Below are positions 1-13,677 of a stretch of 64,000 bases of DNA, piece by piece. Numbering within the stretch: the first letter of the stretch is position 1; each line of letters opens with the position of its first letter. The notes under the pieces were generated by a model that was not told where the DNA came from, searched no databases, and saw nothing but the letters and a program-made list of their open reading frames with translations. The DNA comes from Phascolomyces articulosus (taxonomy: Eukaryota > Mucoromycota > Mucoromycetes > Mucorales > Lichtheimiaceae): NCBI GenBank assembly GCA_025677815.1, contig JAIXMP010000071.1:31227-95226 (forward strand). The letters run 5' to 3'. The position numbers were made by a program, and so were the translations under genes.

Positions 1-1600
1 TACTACTACTACTATTACTACTACTACTATTATTACTATCATTCCTTGTTGTAGAAGATAACATCATGGGTTGTTGCCAATGAGGAGATGAAGAAGGTGT
101 TGTCCAAGTAGTAGTAGTAATAGGTTCTTGTTTAATGATAGCAGTAGTATTTTGTTGAAAATCCCAATCTGAATCATGCATTGGACTCATAGTACTACTT
201 CGACTACTACAAAGACTATTAGATGCTGTAGTTGTAGAAGGAACTCCTAAATGAGGTGGCCATTGTTGTTGGGGTAATGTTGATTGAAATTGATTCCCAT
301 GGATACCTTGATCATGACTAGTACCATAATTATGATAATGACCTCCTCCATGATGATGTTGATGATTATCTCCATTTCCATGATGATTATTTGTACCATT
401 GTTATTACCATGCTGATGATGGTTATTATGACCAGTACTACCACCATCTTGACGATAATGATGATCATTATCATCATCATCTTTTTTTCTTTGTTGTTGT
501 TGCTGTTGTTGTTGTTGTTGTAATCTTGAACGATCATGTGTTTTTCGATGTTGTGCTAAATTATCCGATCTTGAAAATCGTTTACCACATTGTTGACATA
601 AATAAGGTCTTTCCATAGTATGTGTTCTTAAATGACGTTTCAAATGTTCCAATCTTTTAAATAACCGACCACAAGAACCCAATGGACATGTATATGTTCG
701 GTTCGGATCCGTACCATCTTCTCCCATATTGGCTAAAGCATTAGTTGCAGAGGCCAAAGCGTTGTACGACGTGGTCGATAAAAGGGGTGGCGCAGGTTTT
801 TGTAAAAGTGGACTACTTGTACTACTTGTAGGTAGCACTGTTGTTGTTTGGGAAAGCATCGGATGGTGGTGTTGCTGCAATGCATAATGGGGTGAAAAAG
901 TGACTGTTAAATCAGGATTTGAAGTGGAACGATGATGGTGCCTAATAGGTCCTCCTGATGTATTACTATTACTACTTGTCGTGGATGAATTTGTTGTCAT
1001 CGTCTGATGAAGTAGATGAGGAGTCGTCACGATGGTAGGTGATGAGGTAGTAGAAGAAGAGGGTGTTGTTGTACTAGTAGTACTAGTAGTAGTGGATGAC
1101 AAAGATGCAGCTCGGCGTCGGCGTTGTTTATAGGTAGCCGATCCTTCAAATAAAGATACCATACCAATCAATGCTTTGGATTTTTTACGTAATTGATGTT
1201 GTTTAGATGAAGGATAATGATGATGATGATTCATTGTTGTCATTTCTTCTGAAGTCAAATCCAAATTACCAATCGCGTGAGAGATAGGTTCCATAGTATT
1301 ATTATTGGGTGTATCTAAATTCCCGTGTGATAATGATACGTTACTATTGCTTCGGGACCTATGTTGTTGTTGTTGGTGTGACTGGATAGGAAAACTAGTG
1401 TTGGGTTGCCACGATGCTCTGTTCATGTGTGCTCCTCCTTCACTTCCCGACAGTGTGGTTGTAGCACTTGGTGTCCAAGCCATAGCCCATTCGTCGTTGT
1501 CTGTCAACATGTCATCATGATCGTCTACATTAATATAATATATTTCAAAAAAAAGAGGTTTGTCGTAGGTTGGTATTTGTTGTTGTTGAAACGTTTCACA

Positions 1601-1643
<43 letters not shown>

Positions 1644-2056
1644 ACATAGAATATATATATATATTTAAAAAAAAGACAGCATAGACATATATATATATAT
1701 ATATATATGTATAAAAGAAATAGTATAATATATATATAATAGAATAGAAAAAAAAATCATTTGGTTGGTATATTTATATATTCTGTTTTTTTTTGCGTTG
1801 GATTTGTGATTGGGAAGTGTGTATGTATGTGTTTATTCTCTTTTTTTTCAACAGTGTGGTGTGAGGTTTTTTTTTTTTTTTTTGAAAGGAAAAAAAAATA
1901 CGTTTTATATATATATATGTATGTGTGTGTATTTTTTTTTAAAAAAAATAAGGGATTCAGGCATTACCTTCATTCGACAAAAGAGCATGACGATGATGGT
2001 CACCATTAGAAGTATTGGTTAAAGTAGGAAGATTATTATTCGAAGACGACGACGAC

Positions 2057-2091
<35 letters not shown>

Positions 2092-2832
2092 CTGTTGTTG
2101 AGACCTACCAGATACTACAGCTTCATCCTCAAGGGCATGAGCGGTAGCAGCAGCTGATAATGCCATAGACTTTCTCAACTGATCAAACAATTCATGCGTA
2201 GAATCCAACGATAATGAAGTAGCTGGGTCAGCGACGGCGATACTTGTAGGTTCTACACCAATCTTTTCCCTTTTCAAATCACGTTCAAGCGCGTCCAAGA
2301 ACAATCGATCATGAGGAACTGAAAACCAATAAAAGACTTTTTGTTTCTTTTGGGTTCGAATACAATTATTCTTGTAAAGCATATCCAAAAATTCGGATTT
2401 GGGTTCTTCCAAACAAGCATCATTTCCAGGTTTTAAATTACGTAGGTCAGAAAAGACGCCTTCTTCAAATTTCTTGAGATTACATACAGGTCGACCAAAT
2501 GCATGGAATCGAAAGACTAAACATCGAACAATATCTGTTCCTGTAATATGAAATAAATGATTCCAAAAGACACAAGACACACTTTCACCCGTGGGTAATG
2601 CAAAGGATTTGACGGCTCGTTCTGGATCCCAATCATTCGTGGCTGTTGCTAAGAAATATTTTAAATCGTCAATTTGAGTTAATCGGTCTTGTGTATCGTA
2701 GTTCGTGGGACGTGGTAGACTTAACATTGGTGTATCGTTGTTATTACTGTTGTTGTTGTTGTTGTTGTTATTGGTGGACGACGTGTTGTTACGACCACCG
2801 TGAGAGGTGGTCGACATAGTGATATTTGCCAT
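1..2832 (-). CDS. ste12: Ste12-family transcription factor, C-terminus cut by window edge
   Basis: DNA-binding regulator that acts in the nucleus downstream of the mating/filamentation MAP-kinase pathway in other fungi. Exon 1 is 2832..1968 and exon 2 is 1524..1 and continues off the window. The 443-bp intron (donor GTAATG, acceptor TGTAG) keeps frame in phase 1. Residues about 40-200 read as the STE homeodomain-like domain (for example [20 protein letters not shown] and [17 protein letters not shown]). Residues about 560-620 hold two C2H2 fingers ([19 protein letters not shown], then [17 protein letters not shown]), as in SteA-type proteins of filamentous fungi; budding yeast Ste12 lacks these fingers. 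A poly-Gln, Asp and His/Asn-rich tail follows. The Met at 2832 is chosen because upstream sequence is hydrophobic low-complexity. At least 796 residues are visible. Confidence 0.93.
1603..1640. repeat. (AG)19 microsatellite in the ste12 intron
   Basis: Thirty-eight bases of perfect AG repeat. In the ste12 transcript this is a CU tract about 80 bases upstream of the acceptor, followed on the far side by TA repeats (about 1689-1709), which helps explain the unusual intron length. Confidence 0.95.
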
Positions 2833-3795
2833 ATAATAATAGAGAAGTTTTTTTTTAATTCGTTTTTTTTTTTTTTTGGTGGTGGGTTTTTGTTTTTTTT
2901 TTGTTTTTGATAAAGTTGTTGTATTTAATAAATTGGTACTTAAATAAGCTATAATACAGATATATAAAAGAAGTAATTGAAAAGGTAAAAAAGAGAGAGA
3001 GAGAAAAAAGAAAAGAAAAGAAGAGAAGAAGAAAAAAAAAGGGGGGTGGAAAGAAAACGAAGTTGGATTAGAAAAAAAAAAGACCAAGTTTAATAAACAC
3101 AGAAAATATGCAATAGAAAATAAAAAGGAAACGAACCGACACACTATATACTCTCCCAACACATCTTTTTTTCATTCACGCCAAAATCTTTTCTATAATG
3201 AGATACCCAACCTGGGGTCGACTGCTCTCTCTCTCTCTCTCTCTCTCTTTATTACTTCATAGTGTAGTAACAGTGTAAGTTTATATTCATCATCTAGTTA
3301 TAAAAAATTAAGCTCCCTTTTTTTTTTGGGCGGTAAAAAATAAACCTATAAATTCCAAAAAAAGGAGAGCATTTTTTTTTTGGGGGAGAGGGAGGAAGGA
3401 AGATGTAAGATGGATGATGGGTGAAAGAGTGGGGTATTAAGGAGATATATTTATATATATATATATATATATAAAGGGGGGGGAGGAGGGAGGAAGTGGA
3501 TGGATGATGAGTGTGTGTGTTGGGATTTTTTTTTCTAACAGGGTAAAAACTTAGCAACTCTATCATTTATTATGTCACTTAGCAACAATAATTCAAGTAA
3601 CATCCATAATATATATTTTATTATGTAACCTTAGCAACAACAACATTTATTATATTAACTTGTCTTTTTTTTTTCTTTTGTTAAAAAAAAAGGGAGTTTG
3701 GAAGAGGGACCCCACAATTATAAGTGAAAAAGAAAAAGGTTTGCTGTTTTTGGTATCATGCATGTAGGATGATAAGTCTATAAATCTCATCTCAG

Positions 3796-3826
<31 letters not shown>

Positions 3827-6800
3827 ATCAAGACGAACCCATCTTTTTTTTTTGGGGGGGGGGAGAAGAGATAATTACCTTTTCATGTCATCATTTTAAA
3901 TCATTTATTTAAAAAGAATCAATGAATAAATAATGTTGAGTGATATTTATATATATGTGTGTATATGATGATGAATGGGTTTTTTTTGCGCACATACCCA
4001 AACCATCATCAGTTCATTGGATAGCCCAAAAGAAAAAAAAGATGATGGTCCCCATAAAAAAATGTGGTTTTGTAGATCACATTGTATCATCGTTTAGTAT
4101 CCCCACATTTTTATTATTGCATAAAATGGACAAATAATAGGTACCTACTATTTTGGCGGGACGTTTTTTTTTTTTTGTTACTTTACGAAAAACGTATCAT
4201 CCTATTTTACCCAACTAATTTATTTATTTATTTGTTTGTTATATCCATTGTATTATAATGCAGTATATATACATGAGAAGAAAAGAAAGTGATTAGTTGC
4301 TAATTAGTCCTTGAGTAAAAAAAATAAAAAAATCTCCTTTTGTACATAATGATGTGTTATTTTTTATATAACCTAATATGAATAAGCAGGGCCACTCATC
4401 AAAAAATTTCGGATCGGAATAGATGATTTAAAGTGTTGATTGCCGATAAATTTGATGATGGAGTAAAAAAAGCCGCGTGGAATCGCGTTTTTCCCTATTT
4501 CATCATCTATCATCCGGAATGACTCTTCCGATCATAATAATGTCATTTTTATTTATTATGCGTTGTAGTAGGTTTATATATACTCTACTCAGCTTTTTTT
4601 TTTCATCTGTATAAAAAAAATTCTTTATCCTATAAATATATCATCATCATCGTCATCATGCTTTAAAGTAATTTCTAATAGGTTCATGTTTATTCTGTTA
4701 GTTTTTGTTTTTTAGTTTTCCGCCCATAAATATGTAGTGTAACCCATTGTCGGATTATATATATATTATACTTTTTTTCGATATTTGAATAACAATTGGG
4801 TTTATATAGATGATGCTCATATCAATTAGTTTATTACTATAACACTTTCTGTATTAAACAACATTGATGTAAACAAAGTTAAAAGAGAACTGAATAATTT
4901 TTATTTATATAATCAGTAAAAAAAAACAGTACTAATAAGAGTAAAAATGAGAGTACATCTTCTTTTTACAAAGAAAACTATTTACATAATGTGTGTTGGG
5001 GGATGGAAAAGAAAGAACATTATAAACATGACCTTCCTCATCAAGAAGAAGAAGAAAGATGAGACAATGTAACTTGTGCAGCTTTTTTTTTTTATTTTTT
5101 GATGCAAATGTTTATTAGAAGAAGATATACTTTTTTTATTACAAAACGGAACTTTTTTTGTTTCATAAAAAAAATAATTGTCTTTTTTATTTTTTATTTT
5201 TTTACTATTACTACCTATATTGAAAGAGAGAGAAGACGACAGATCATATTCTTTTACAACTATACACAGTTTGATAATATTTAAAAAGAAAGATAGTAAT
5301 CACTTAAAGGGGTGCCAAAAAACAAAATAAATTATTGTTAAGTGCGACACATTTTTTTATTGTTGTTGTTTTTTATTATTCTTATGCATAATAACAAAAA
5401 AAAATACACATTGAATTTTTACATTTGAAACAAAAAAAAAGTTGTCTTTTAAGAACCTGTTATTATTATTGTCAAGAAAAGAAAATAGAAACCCGTTTTA
5501 CTTTTCAATGTTTTGAGTGTGGGAAAGAGTCTATATCCTTCCATATTAGAAGAAGATTTAAGGTACATTTAGATGGTTTAATACGTAGCAGAGGATCTTT
5601 TTTAATTGTGATACACTTGAAAAAGTACCAAATAAAGTAATATTGAGAATTGAAAAAAGAAAGAAGTCTTTCTATAAGGATAATATAGATACATCTCATC
5701 TGAAGTAAATCATGATTGATATATATTAAAACTTTAGAATGTCGTGATTAATTAACAATTTCATCTTTATATATGAATCTAGATAGATTTTTATAATATT
5801 CATTCATCAAAGATACATTATTATGTTCCATCTTAATTTTATGTAGTATGTAGACAATGTCATGAAAATTAGATTTTAGATGAAAATAATTATTATAACG
5901 CAATCCCATTTCATGAACAAATCAAGTTATACTAAATGTGCTACGCATATAAAAAAAAATAGTTATAAATGTTAAACTTCTTGGGTCATTTTTGATAATG
6001 TTTACTTGGTACGTATGAATCAATAAATTCCCAAAATATAACATAAATGAAAGTATTTTTATTTATTCCAATGCAGTGATCATGTTATACATACCTTTTT
6101 TTTTTTTTATTATGAAAGCATGTGGTTCTTTTGATTTGAATGGGCAGATCATAAAGTATCATCATCCTGCATATTATTCGTTAGTAGTGTTAAAATCCAT
6201 CACCCCATCATTTTGTAAATGCAAGAACAATTAGATCAATATATGTATATATATGATTTTCTTCTCTCCCCACAATAAATAGTTGACAGGATTGTTAATA
6301 TCAATGAGTACATTTTTTTAATTGACAAAGAAAAAGAATTCATCTGGTGACTTGTATATATATGATAATGTTGTTTTCGTTGATCAGATGATGATTTCAA
6401 TAAAAAAAAAAGTGCTCGTGCGCATGCATCCTTTTTTTTTTTTTTTACTTTTCTTTTCTTTTCATATCTTTATACTTTTTGAATTTCAAAAAGTGTTTTT
6501 TAGTTCTTCTTTCTTGTTTATCATTTGACCAAAAAAAAGATCCTCATGACCAAACATCCTATCACAAAAATGAATGATACGTTTTATTACCCTTGATTTT
6601 GTTCATTCATAGATCGACTTTGTTCAACAATGGATGACGATTTTTTTTTTATCTTCATGGTAAACTTTTTTTGGGTTGTCAATTACAAAAAAAAATTAAT
6701 TGGAGATAACGTGTACATTCATCATTCATCTATTACGTTGTTATTATCAAAAAAGTAAACACGTCTCCTTCCTTACCCCCCAAGATATATTGTTTAGAGA

Positions 6801-7240
6801 TGCAAAGAGATGATGATGTTGGCCTTATATATAATATATATATAATGAGTAGATTGATCTATAGATGACAACAAATAGTTCTTTTAAATCTTTCCACCAT
6901 TTATTTAGATCCATTTTATAATAAATGATAACATGACTTTTATAAAGTCATCATTCTATTATTTTATATTATATGAATATATAACATATACTATGTTATA
7001 CTAATCCCATCAACAAGGGCCAATAAAGATATTTTTTTTTTAAAAAAAAACAAAACATGGATTCAACTTTTTTTTTTATTATTGGTAATATTATAAATGA
7101 TGAAAATATGCAAATGAGGGAGGGGGAGAGGGTTGTTTATAAACAAGTTGTTTCATAGAATGCAAAAAAAAAAGAAAGAGGAAGAAGAAAAAGAAGAGTG
7201 AAAAGAAAGAGATGATGCAAAAAAAAAGTATTTATAAATG
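2833..7240. other. 4.4-kb intergenic region, no gene recognised
   Basis: AT-rich DNA with many A/T homopolymers, a (CT)n tract near 3222-3247, a 27-T run near 3797 and TA repeats. Open frames here are short and low-complexity, with no motif I recognise. It contains the ste12 promoter at its left side and the 3' flank of the gene ending at 7241. No tRNA or rRNA was seen. Confidence 0.6.
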
Positions 7241-9209
7241 TTAGTGTTGTTGTTTTCGAAAAACAAAATCCACATATTGTGTATTTGGAAGACAAGCAAC
7301 TTGAATTGAAATAATTTCATCTCCCATCATATTGGTAGGATAGTAAGCTTGTCCCCGGCTCGGAAGTACCAAAACAGGTAATTTTCCTTGTCGAATATGA
7401 GAGTCAAAAAATTCAACACCTTCTTCTTGTTCTTCTTCATACGGAGGAGAATACATCATCATCCCTTGATAAGGAACAGGTTGTTGTTGTTGTTGTTGCT
7501 TTTTTTTCTTTTTCCTTTTTTTACGATTGATTTTGTTCATCTTTTGTTGATAATCGGTTAATAATTTTTGATTGATATAATCAAATGTGATCCATACATT
7601 TGGTTCATCTGTATTATTATTATTATTATTATTGTTGTTGTTTTCGTTGGATGTAATGGCACGAAACACCCATACGTGTTTGAGATTGGCTATCTTCCAT
7701 AAATGCTTTGAATCTTGTAATGGAAGTTGGGTATTGGATGAGTTACTAGAATTGTTTATAAGAGTGGTATCACTGATATTATTATTATTGTTCATTGTTC
7801 GGGTATCTTGTTGCTGTTGTTGTGGAGATGCTTGTTGTTGTTGATAAAAGTCTTGATGTGATGGATTAGATGTAGAAGTAGGGATATGATTATATAATTG
7901 ACGTAAAAGATCTGCTTGTTGTTTAGAATCAAGAGCATCCCCTAAAGGTCCTTTGGATTGAATAGAATGTACTCTACCAATAGGTGAAGCAATATGAGGT
8001 GGGGAAGGAGTAAAAGGACTTGATGGAGAAGATGATTTATCACGACCTGTTGAAAATATATAGGATAACCATCCTTTTTTCTTTTTTGGTGGTGTGGAAG
8101 AAGAAGAGGCTGTAGACATGGAAGGGGTGGTTGTGATGGAACTTGGCTGTTGCTGTGATTGTGTTGGTTGTTGTTGTTGTTCAATATTGGTTCCAGTGGA
8201 TACAGATTGATTCGGTAATGATTCATGTGAACCTATCAATGAATGATGTAATGGTGACAACTGTTCCTGTGGTGATGGTAATGAGGTGTGTTGCTGTTGT
8301 TGTTGCAAGTCAAGTGCTGGATCCGTAGGGTCCAATGGATCATCGGCTAATACCAAAATATTTCGTTGAGCATTGGCTTTGGCTAATAATTCATTTTCAT
8401 TTAATGTGTCATCATCATCATCATCGTCGTCGTCATCATTATTGTTGTCATGATCATTTTCTTCTTCGTCATCATCGTTATCCGCACCATCATCATCATA
8501 ATAATATGCATTGTGAGGAATCTCGGCGCCAAGAGAGGCTGAACGACGCCGCAGATATTGTTGTTGCTGATGATGGTGATACCAATCTTCTTCTTCCTAT
8601 ATGTTAAATTTTAAAAAAGGCAATTTGTTTTAGCCCTAAAATAAAACAACAACAAAAAAAAAAAAAAAAACTCCCATTCCAGCCACTCCCGAAATAAATA
8701 AAAAATAATACCTCTTGTTGACTATCATAATATGCATCATCAAAAAATTGTCTTTGTTTTGATAATTTTAGTTCTCGACGAGTTTTTGCGGATATAGAAG
8801 AAGATCGTCGTCTTCGAGGAGATTGTTGTTGTGAAGTAGAAGCGATTCGCCACTGTGATGAAGGTGGAATACGATAAAGATCTTCTTCTACTTCATGAAA
8901 ATCGTGATAAGAAGGATGACGATTTAGTTCATGAGTTGTATTTCCATAACGTCTTTGTCTGGTATTGGTAGAATTAGACCGACGACGTTGAGATGGAGGA
9001 GGAGGATGTGAATGTGGATATTGATGACAATAAGGATCTTCACAAAGAATGGCTGTTGAAGAAGGTTGTTGTTGTTGATTTCTTACAGGTCTGGAAGTAG
9101 TAGTAGTATTGTATAAAGTATTTCGAATAGAATCGGCTTGATGATCTAATCGATTCATATGTCGTCGAACATAATCATCATAATCACGGTTACTTAATGA
9201 TCCAAGCAT
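7241..9209 (-). CDS. Low-complexity protein of unknown function (617 aa, 2 exons)
   Basis: Exons are 9209..8712 and 8596..7241. The 115-bp intron has a GTATTA donor and an ATATAG acceptor and joins in phase 0. I do not recognise the family. The N-terminal third is basic and Ser/Arg-rich. The middle has an acidic Asp/Glu/Asn stretch and poly-Gln runs, then a Ser/Pro/Lys segment (PPKKKKGWLSYIFS). The only globular-looking part is the last 150 residues: HLWKIANLKHVWVFRAITSN, then VWITFDYINQKLLTDYQQ, a Lys/Gln insert, and VEFFDSHIRQGKLPVLVLPS to the end. The spacing of Trp, Tyr and Phe faintly recalls small peptide-binding folds such as WWE, but I would not assign it. It is divergent from the Zn2Cys6 gene across 673 bp. 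Confidence 0.75.
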
Positions 9210-9882
9210 CTATGTTAACATATATAGATGATGGATTCTTTATTTCCATACAATAAAAAAAAGTTTATTTGATTTGATAATTATTATTTTTTTTTAAAAA
9301 AAAAAAGTGAAAGAGAGAGAGAAAAGGAAAAAGGAAAAAGGAAAGAGAGAAAATCACACCTTTGTAAAAGAAAAATAGAGAGATGATCAGCCGGTTTTCT
9401 ATTGCTGTTTGGTCCTGGGGCCAGATTTTTTATGTATGACAAAAAAAAGAATTTTGCTGGTTGGTATCATATATATATATATATATAAGGTTGTTGTTAT
9501 TATCATTTGCATCAGTATTTCATTCGGGCTGGCTTATTTGGGTATAGTTAAAACAAACGCCCCTCTTCTCCCTGCCCCCTGCTAATGACTTATATATAAA
9601 AAAAAACAAAATAAGCAATTACTAGGAATTAAAAAAAAAAGCATAAAGAAGAGAGAAGAACGTGGTAAATTCACTTTTTTTTCTTATTATGCAAAATTTA
9701 AAGCCAAGAAACAAAAAAAAAGTATTATGTGTCTATAAATTTTTTACATCCGACTCTCTTTTTTTCTTTCATATAAACCTGCTTTAACTCCTTTTTTACT
9801 TTCTTTTGATACATACATACATACTTAACTTTTTTTTTTTTTTTGCATTCCCATATTATTTTTATATAAAAGCATAATTATT
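9210..9882. promoter_or_regulatory. Divergent promoter region
   Basis: A 673-bp gap between two genes reading away from each other. It holds purine-rich GA stretches (9312-9350), a TA repeat (9468-9487) and a pyrimidine-rich, T-tract leader just before the plus-strand start at 9883. No specific operator could be identified. Confidence 0.5.
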
Positions 9883-9927
9883 ATGCATTCCTATTCATCT
9901 TCCAATACACAACCTAACAACAATAAC

Positions 9928-9964
<37 letters not shown>

Positions 9965-12900
9965 GACTTGCTGCCATGTATTTACCTTCTCAACAACAAC
10001 AACAAACACTAATTCCGCGCTCGGCAACGGCGCCGAAATCACACTCAACGATCCAACCTCCTCCAAATTCTAATTTAGAAGGATCGCACACGTCATTACC
10101 AATACCTACTTCTTTATCCACTGAAGACTCTACTATGGATCCTACTCGTCAAAAACGAACAAAGAAAGATCGTGCATGTAAATTATTATTATTATTAGTT
10201 TTTGAAAAAAGATCAAAAAAGTTGCATAACTTGTCAAACCATTATTGATTACTCATTTTTATTTTATTTTTTTCTTGAAAAAAAAAATACTTGTTATTTT
10301 TTTTAAATTCATTTTTAATAGGTGATCTATGTCGAAGAAAAAAAATACGGTATGGTAAATTTTATTTTTTAATAATAATAACAAGAATTTAAATATGCTA
10401 TAGAAAGAGAGGTATATATATATATTATCGAAACTCAAATAAGCTTTTTATTCCTTCTAACGGCATTGGGGGGGGGAATGGATAAAAAAAAATAGATGTG
10501 ATTATAGTCAAGCATATCCACAATTATCTTGTACTTCTTGTAAAAGTTATGGAAAACAATGCACGTTTAATGAGGTAATTTCTTCTCTCTCTTATTGTTG
10601 TTTATTAAGAATGGATGAGAGATAAAAAAAAAATATCGTCCTCTCCCATCCCCCCCAAAAAAAACTGACAGGCTATTAACATGTGATATATATATATATA
10701 TAATTAAGGCTGCGAAAAAGCGCGGACCACCTAAAGGATATGTGGAAGGATTAGAAAATCGATTACGAAGGATGGAAGAAATGTTAATGAATGTGGCTAA
10801 TGCGGGTCGATTATCGCCTGAAAGTTATCAGGATTTGATACAAGAGAAAGGGAATGATATATCTTCTATAACAACAAAGAAACGATCTGAAAAACGACAA
10901 AAAATATCACCTCCTTCTCCTACTTCTTCTACTGGATCTACAACCATGATTCAAGAAAATGCTTCAAGTCACAATGGTGTGACCAACCCTCTAGATAACA
11001 ACAATGCCGATCCTAATAATAATAATAGCGGTGGTGCTGGTGGTAGTACGGCAGATTCGTATTCCTATGTGGGTAGTTCTTCTGGGTTTCATTTACTTGG
11101 CAAGTTATTTCCAAAAAATAGTTTTCCATCCCATTCCAATATTTGTTCTTCAGATTTTGCTGAAGATGAATCTGATATGATGGTGGAACGATTACCTGAA
11201 GAACCTATCAGTCTAGTGTCCATGAATGATATAGAGAGTTCACATCAATGGGAATTACCTCATAAAGATGTTGTTGATCGATTAATTGAATTGTAAGTAG
11301 GGGGATGTATATCTGAACAAACGAACAAATTAAAGGAAAGGGAAGGCTAACCTCTTTTTTTTTTGTCTGATATATATATATATATATATATTAGATACTT
11401 TAAAAAGATGAATGTATTTATTCCCATTGTGGATGAAGCCGATTTTTATGAAGAATATAGAAAAGAAACAGGAAGCACGATTCCTCGTAATTTAATCCTT
11501 GCGATATGTCGAGCGTCAGCTCGATTATTAGATGAAGATGATTGGGTGATCAAGAAACATAATATTAATCGTACCGATCTTTTTGTTGCCTTGGCGGATG
11601 CTTTAATATGTGAAAACATTGATTTTATGAGTCCTACGATTGATAAGATTCAAATCTTATTATTAAGTTCATGTAGTGCTCGGAAATGGGCTGCTGAAAG
11701 TACGGATTGGTTAGGTATTAGTTTAGCTGTTAAAATGGTAAGTTGAAATGTGGTTATTGGAGGGGAGGGGGAGGGAAAATAAGGAACTAGAAAGAAAGAA
11801 AAAAAAGTGATCCATTTTTTTTTCCAGAAAATATATAAATAAATAAATAAATGGGATATTTTTATATTGATACAATTATGATTCATGATTTTTAGGCACA
11901 GGACCTTGGGTTACATCGATCCAATACACAATTAGGTATTCCAAGTCATAAGATGGAAGCACGAAAACGATTATGGTGGTCTGCTTATGTATTAGATAGA
12001 TGGATCTGTGCCACTTTGGGCAGGTAAAGTATATTTATCTATTCATGCAAAAAATAAAATAAAAATAAATAGTGTTTGGTTATATAATCAAAATTGGGAC
12101 ATGTTTATATAAGCAAATGTATCCGATCATCATCATCATGGCTTTTTTTTTTGACACTCAAAATAATCTCCTACCCAAAAAAAACCCTTATCCATTTTTT
12201 TTTTTTTCAATTAGACCACTCACCATATCGGATGCTGATTGCGATGTTGAATTACCAATGACAGAAGGAAATAATCAATATGCATTTATTCGTTATTTTA
12301 CCACATTATCCGCGATTCTTGGTGACATTCTTCGTATCTTATGTTCCCCGCGTGCTCGAAGTTTTTCTGATAAGCGTCGCGGAATGGATGAAATTTACCG
12401 GAGCCTTAACACAACCTTGGAAGAATGGGATCAAAGACTTCCGAACCAATGGAAATTCAGTGCCACTGAGATGGAGCGTATTGGAAGAAAGGATTTAGAT
12501 TATGATCTTGAAATTAAACTGAATTTTGGAGGTAATGAACTTTTGTTGTGCTAAAAGAAAATGGGTCAACTTCTCTCATTCTAATGAATGATATTATATA
12601 TATATATATATATAGCTGGGCAATTACGATTAGCGTATTATTCTGTATTATTATTATTAAAACGACCCTTTGTTGCCACCAGTGAAGGAAATGAATTCGA
12701 AGTTCCGGATGAATGTTATGACGCTATCCAATCCATTTTAAATATTGCAGAAGTGATGCAGGTGAAATCTATGCTGAGTTTTAGTTGGTCCCTGACAAGT
12801 AAGTAATATCATCGCATCATTCATTTGAATGATAAAAAAATGATAAGTGTGCCTTAAAAAAAAACATATAACACATGTGTAGCGGTGAATCAAAAAAGAC

Positions 12901-13126
12901 AGGACGGAATAAGAAAAAGCTGATTATATAATCTACAAAATAGGTTACATCATGTTCCAAGTATTGATAGTGACCCTGTTACTGCTCCGAAGTCCTGATC
13001 AACAGATTGCCACGAATGCTGAAAAATGTGTTGAACGATTATTGAATCAATATCGAAGACTTGAGACTTATATTGCTGAGGTAACATACTATTTTTATTA
13101 TTATTTTACTAGAAATGCCATAGTAA

Positions 13127-13162
<36 letters not shown>

Positions 13163-13677
13163 CCATATGGGTGTACAATTCTAGTACTTTACGGAAAGTT
13201 TTTTTTTTATGGGAAACTTGAACAAGAACTTTAATTATATATGATTTATATAGCCTTCCGTCATCCCAGTATTAGAAATTTTGGAACGATTGGTTAAAGA
13301 TACAAATAATAAGAAAGAAGATCCTAAATTAAAATGTTCTTCCTCATCTTCGTCATCCTCATCCACATCTCATGAAAAGAATGCCTCTTCTACTTCCATA
13401 TCCTCTTTATCAGGAATTGAATCCACTGCTTCGTCAGGCGAGGTGACACGTGCATCAGCAACAGGAACAACAGAACAACAACAACAATATGGAATGCCTC
13501 TCTGGGGAGCATCCAGTGGATTAGATTGGCAAGGCACGTGTTTCAAATTTATTTATTTATTTATTTAGTTAATATATGTAAAGAAATGAAACGATCTAAT
13601 GATGAAATATATATTTTTATATAGATTTAATGGATATATTAGCAGATAGTGGATATCAAGCATTAAAAGGGAAATAA
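9883..13677 (+). CDS. Zn2Cys6 fungal-specific transcription factor (11 exons)
   Basis: Nuclear DNA-binding regulator. Exons: 9883-10177, 10322-10349, 10496-10574, 10709-11292, 11395-11737, 11896-12023, 12215-12531, 12616-12798, 12944-13080, 13254-13533 and 13625-13677; all junctions keep frame. Exons 1-3 together encode the binuclear zinc cluster (RACDLCRRKKIRCDYSQAYP, then CTSCKSYGKQC). A linker and short coiled coil follow (KRGPPKGYVEGLENRLRRME). Exons 5-10 read as the fungal_trans middle homology region, with AQDLGLHRSN, an ARKRLWWSAYVLDRW helix and LGRPLTISDADCDVELP. The start Met precedes a 16-Asn run. The last intron has a GC donor. The target genes cannot be told from sequence; adjacency to GAL7 is suggestive only. 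Confidence 0.9.
13130..13159. repeat. (GT)15 microsatellite in an intron
   Basis: Thirty bases of perfect GT repeat inside intron 9 of the Zn2Cys6 gene. Confidence 0.95.

Noticed and set aside
247..618. Open frames on both strands full of Ile/Met or His/Tyr
   Set aside because: They lie over the trinucleotide-rich tail of ste12 exon 2 and are frame shadows of CAT/AAT/CAA repeats.
3294..3566. Minus-strand frame of 90 codons
   Set aside because: Composed of homopolymer and TA/CA repeats, with no motif and no exon partner.
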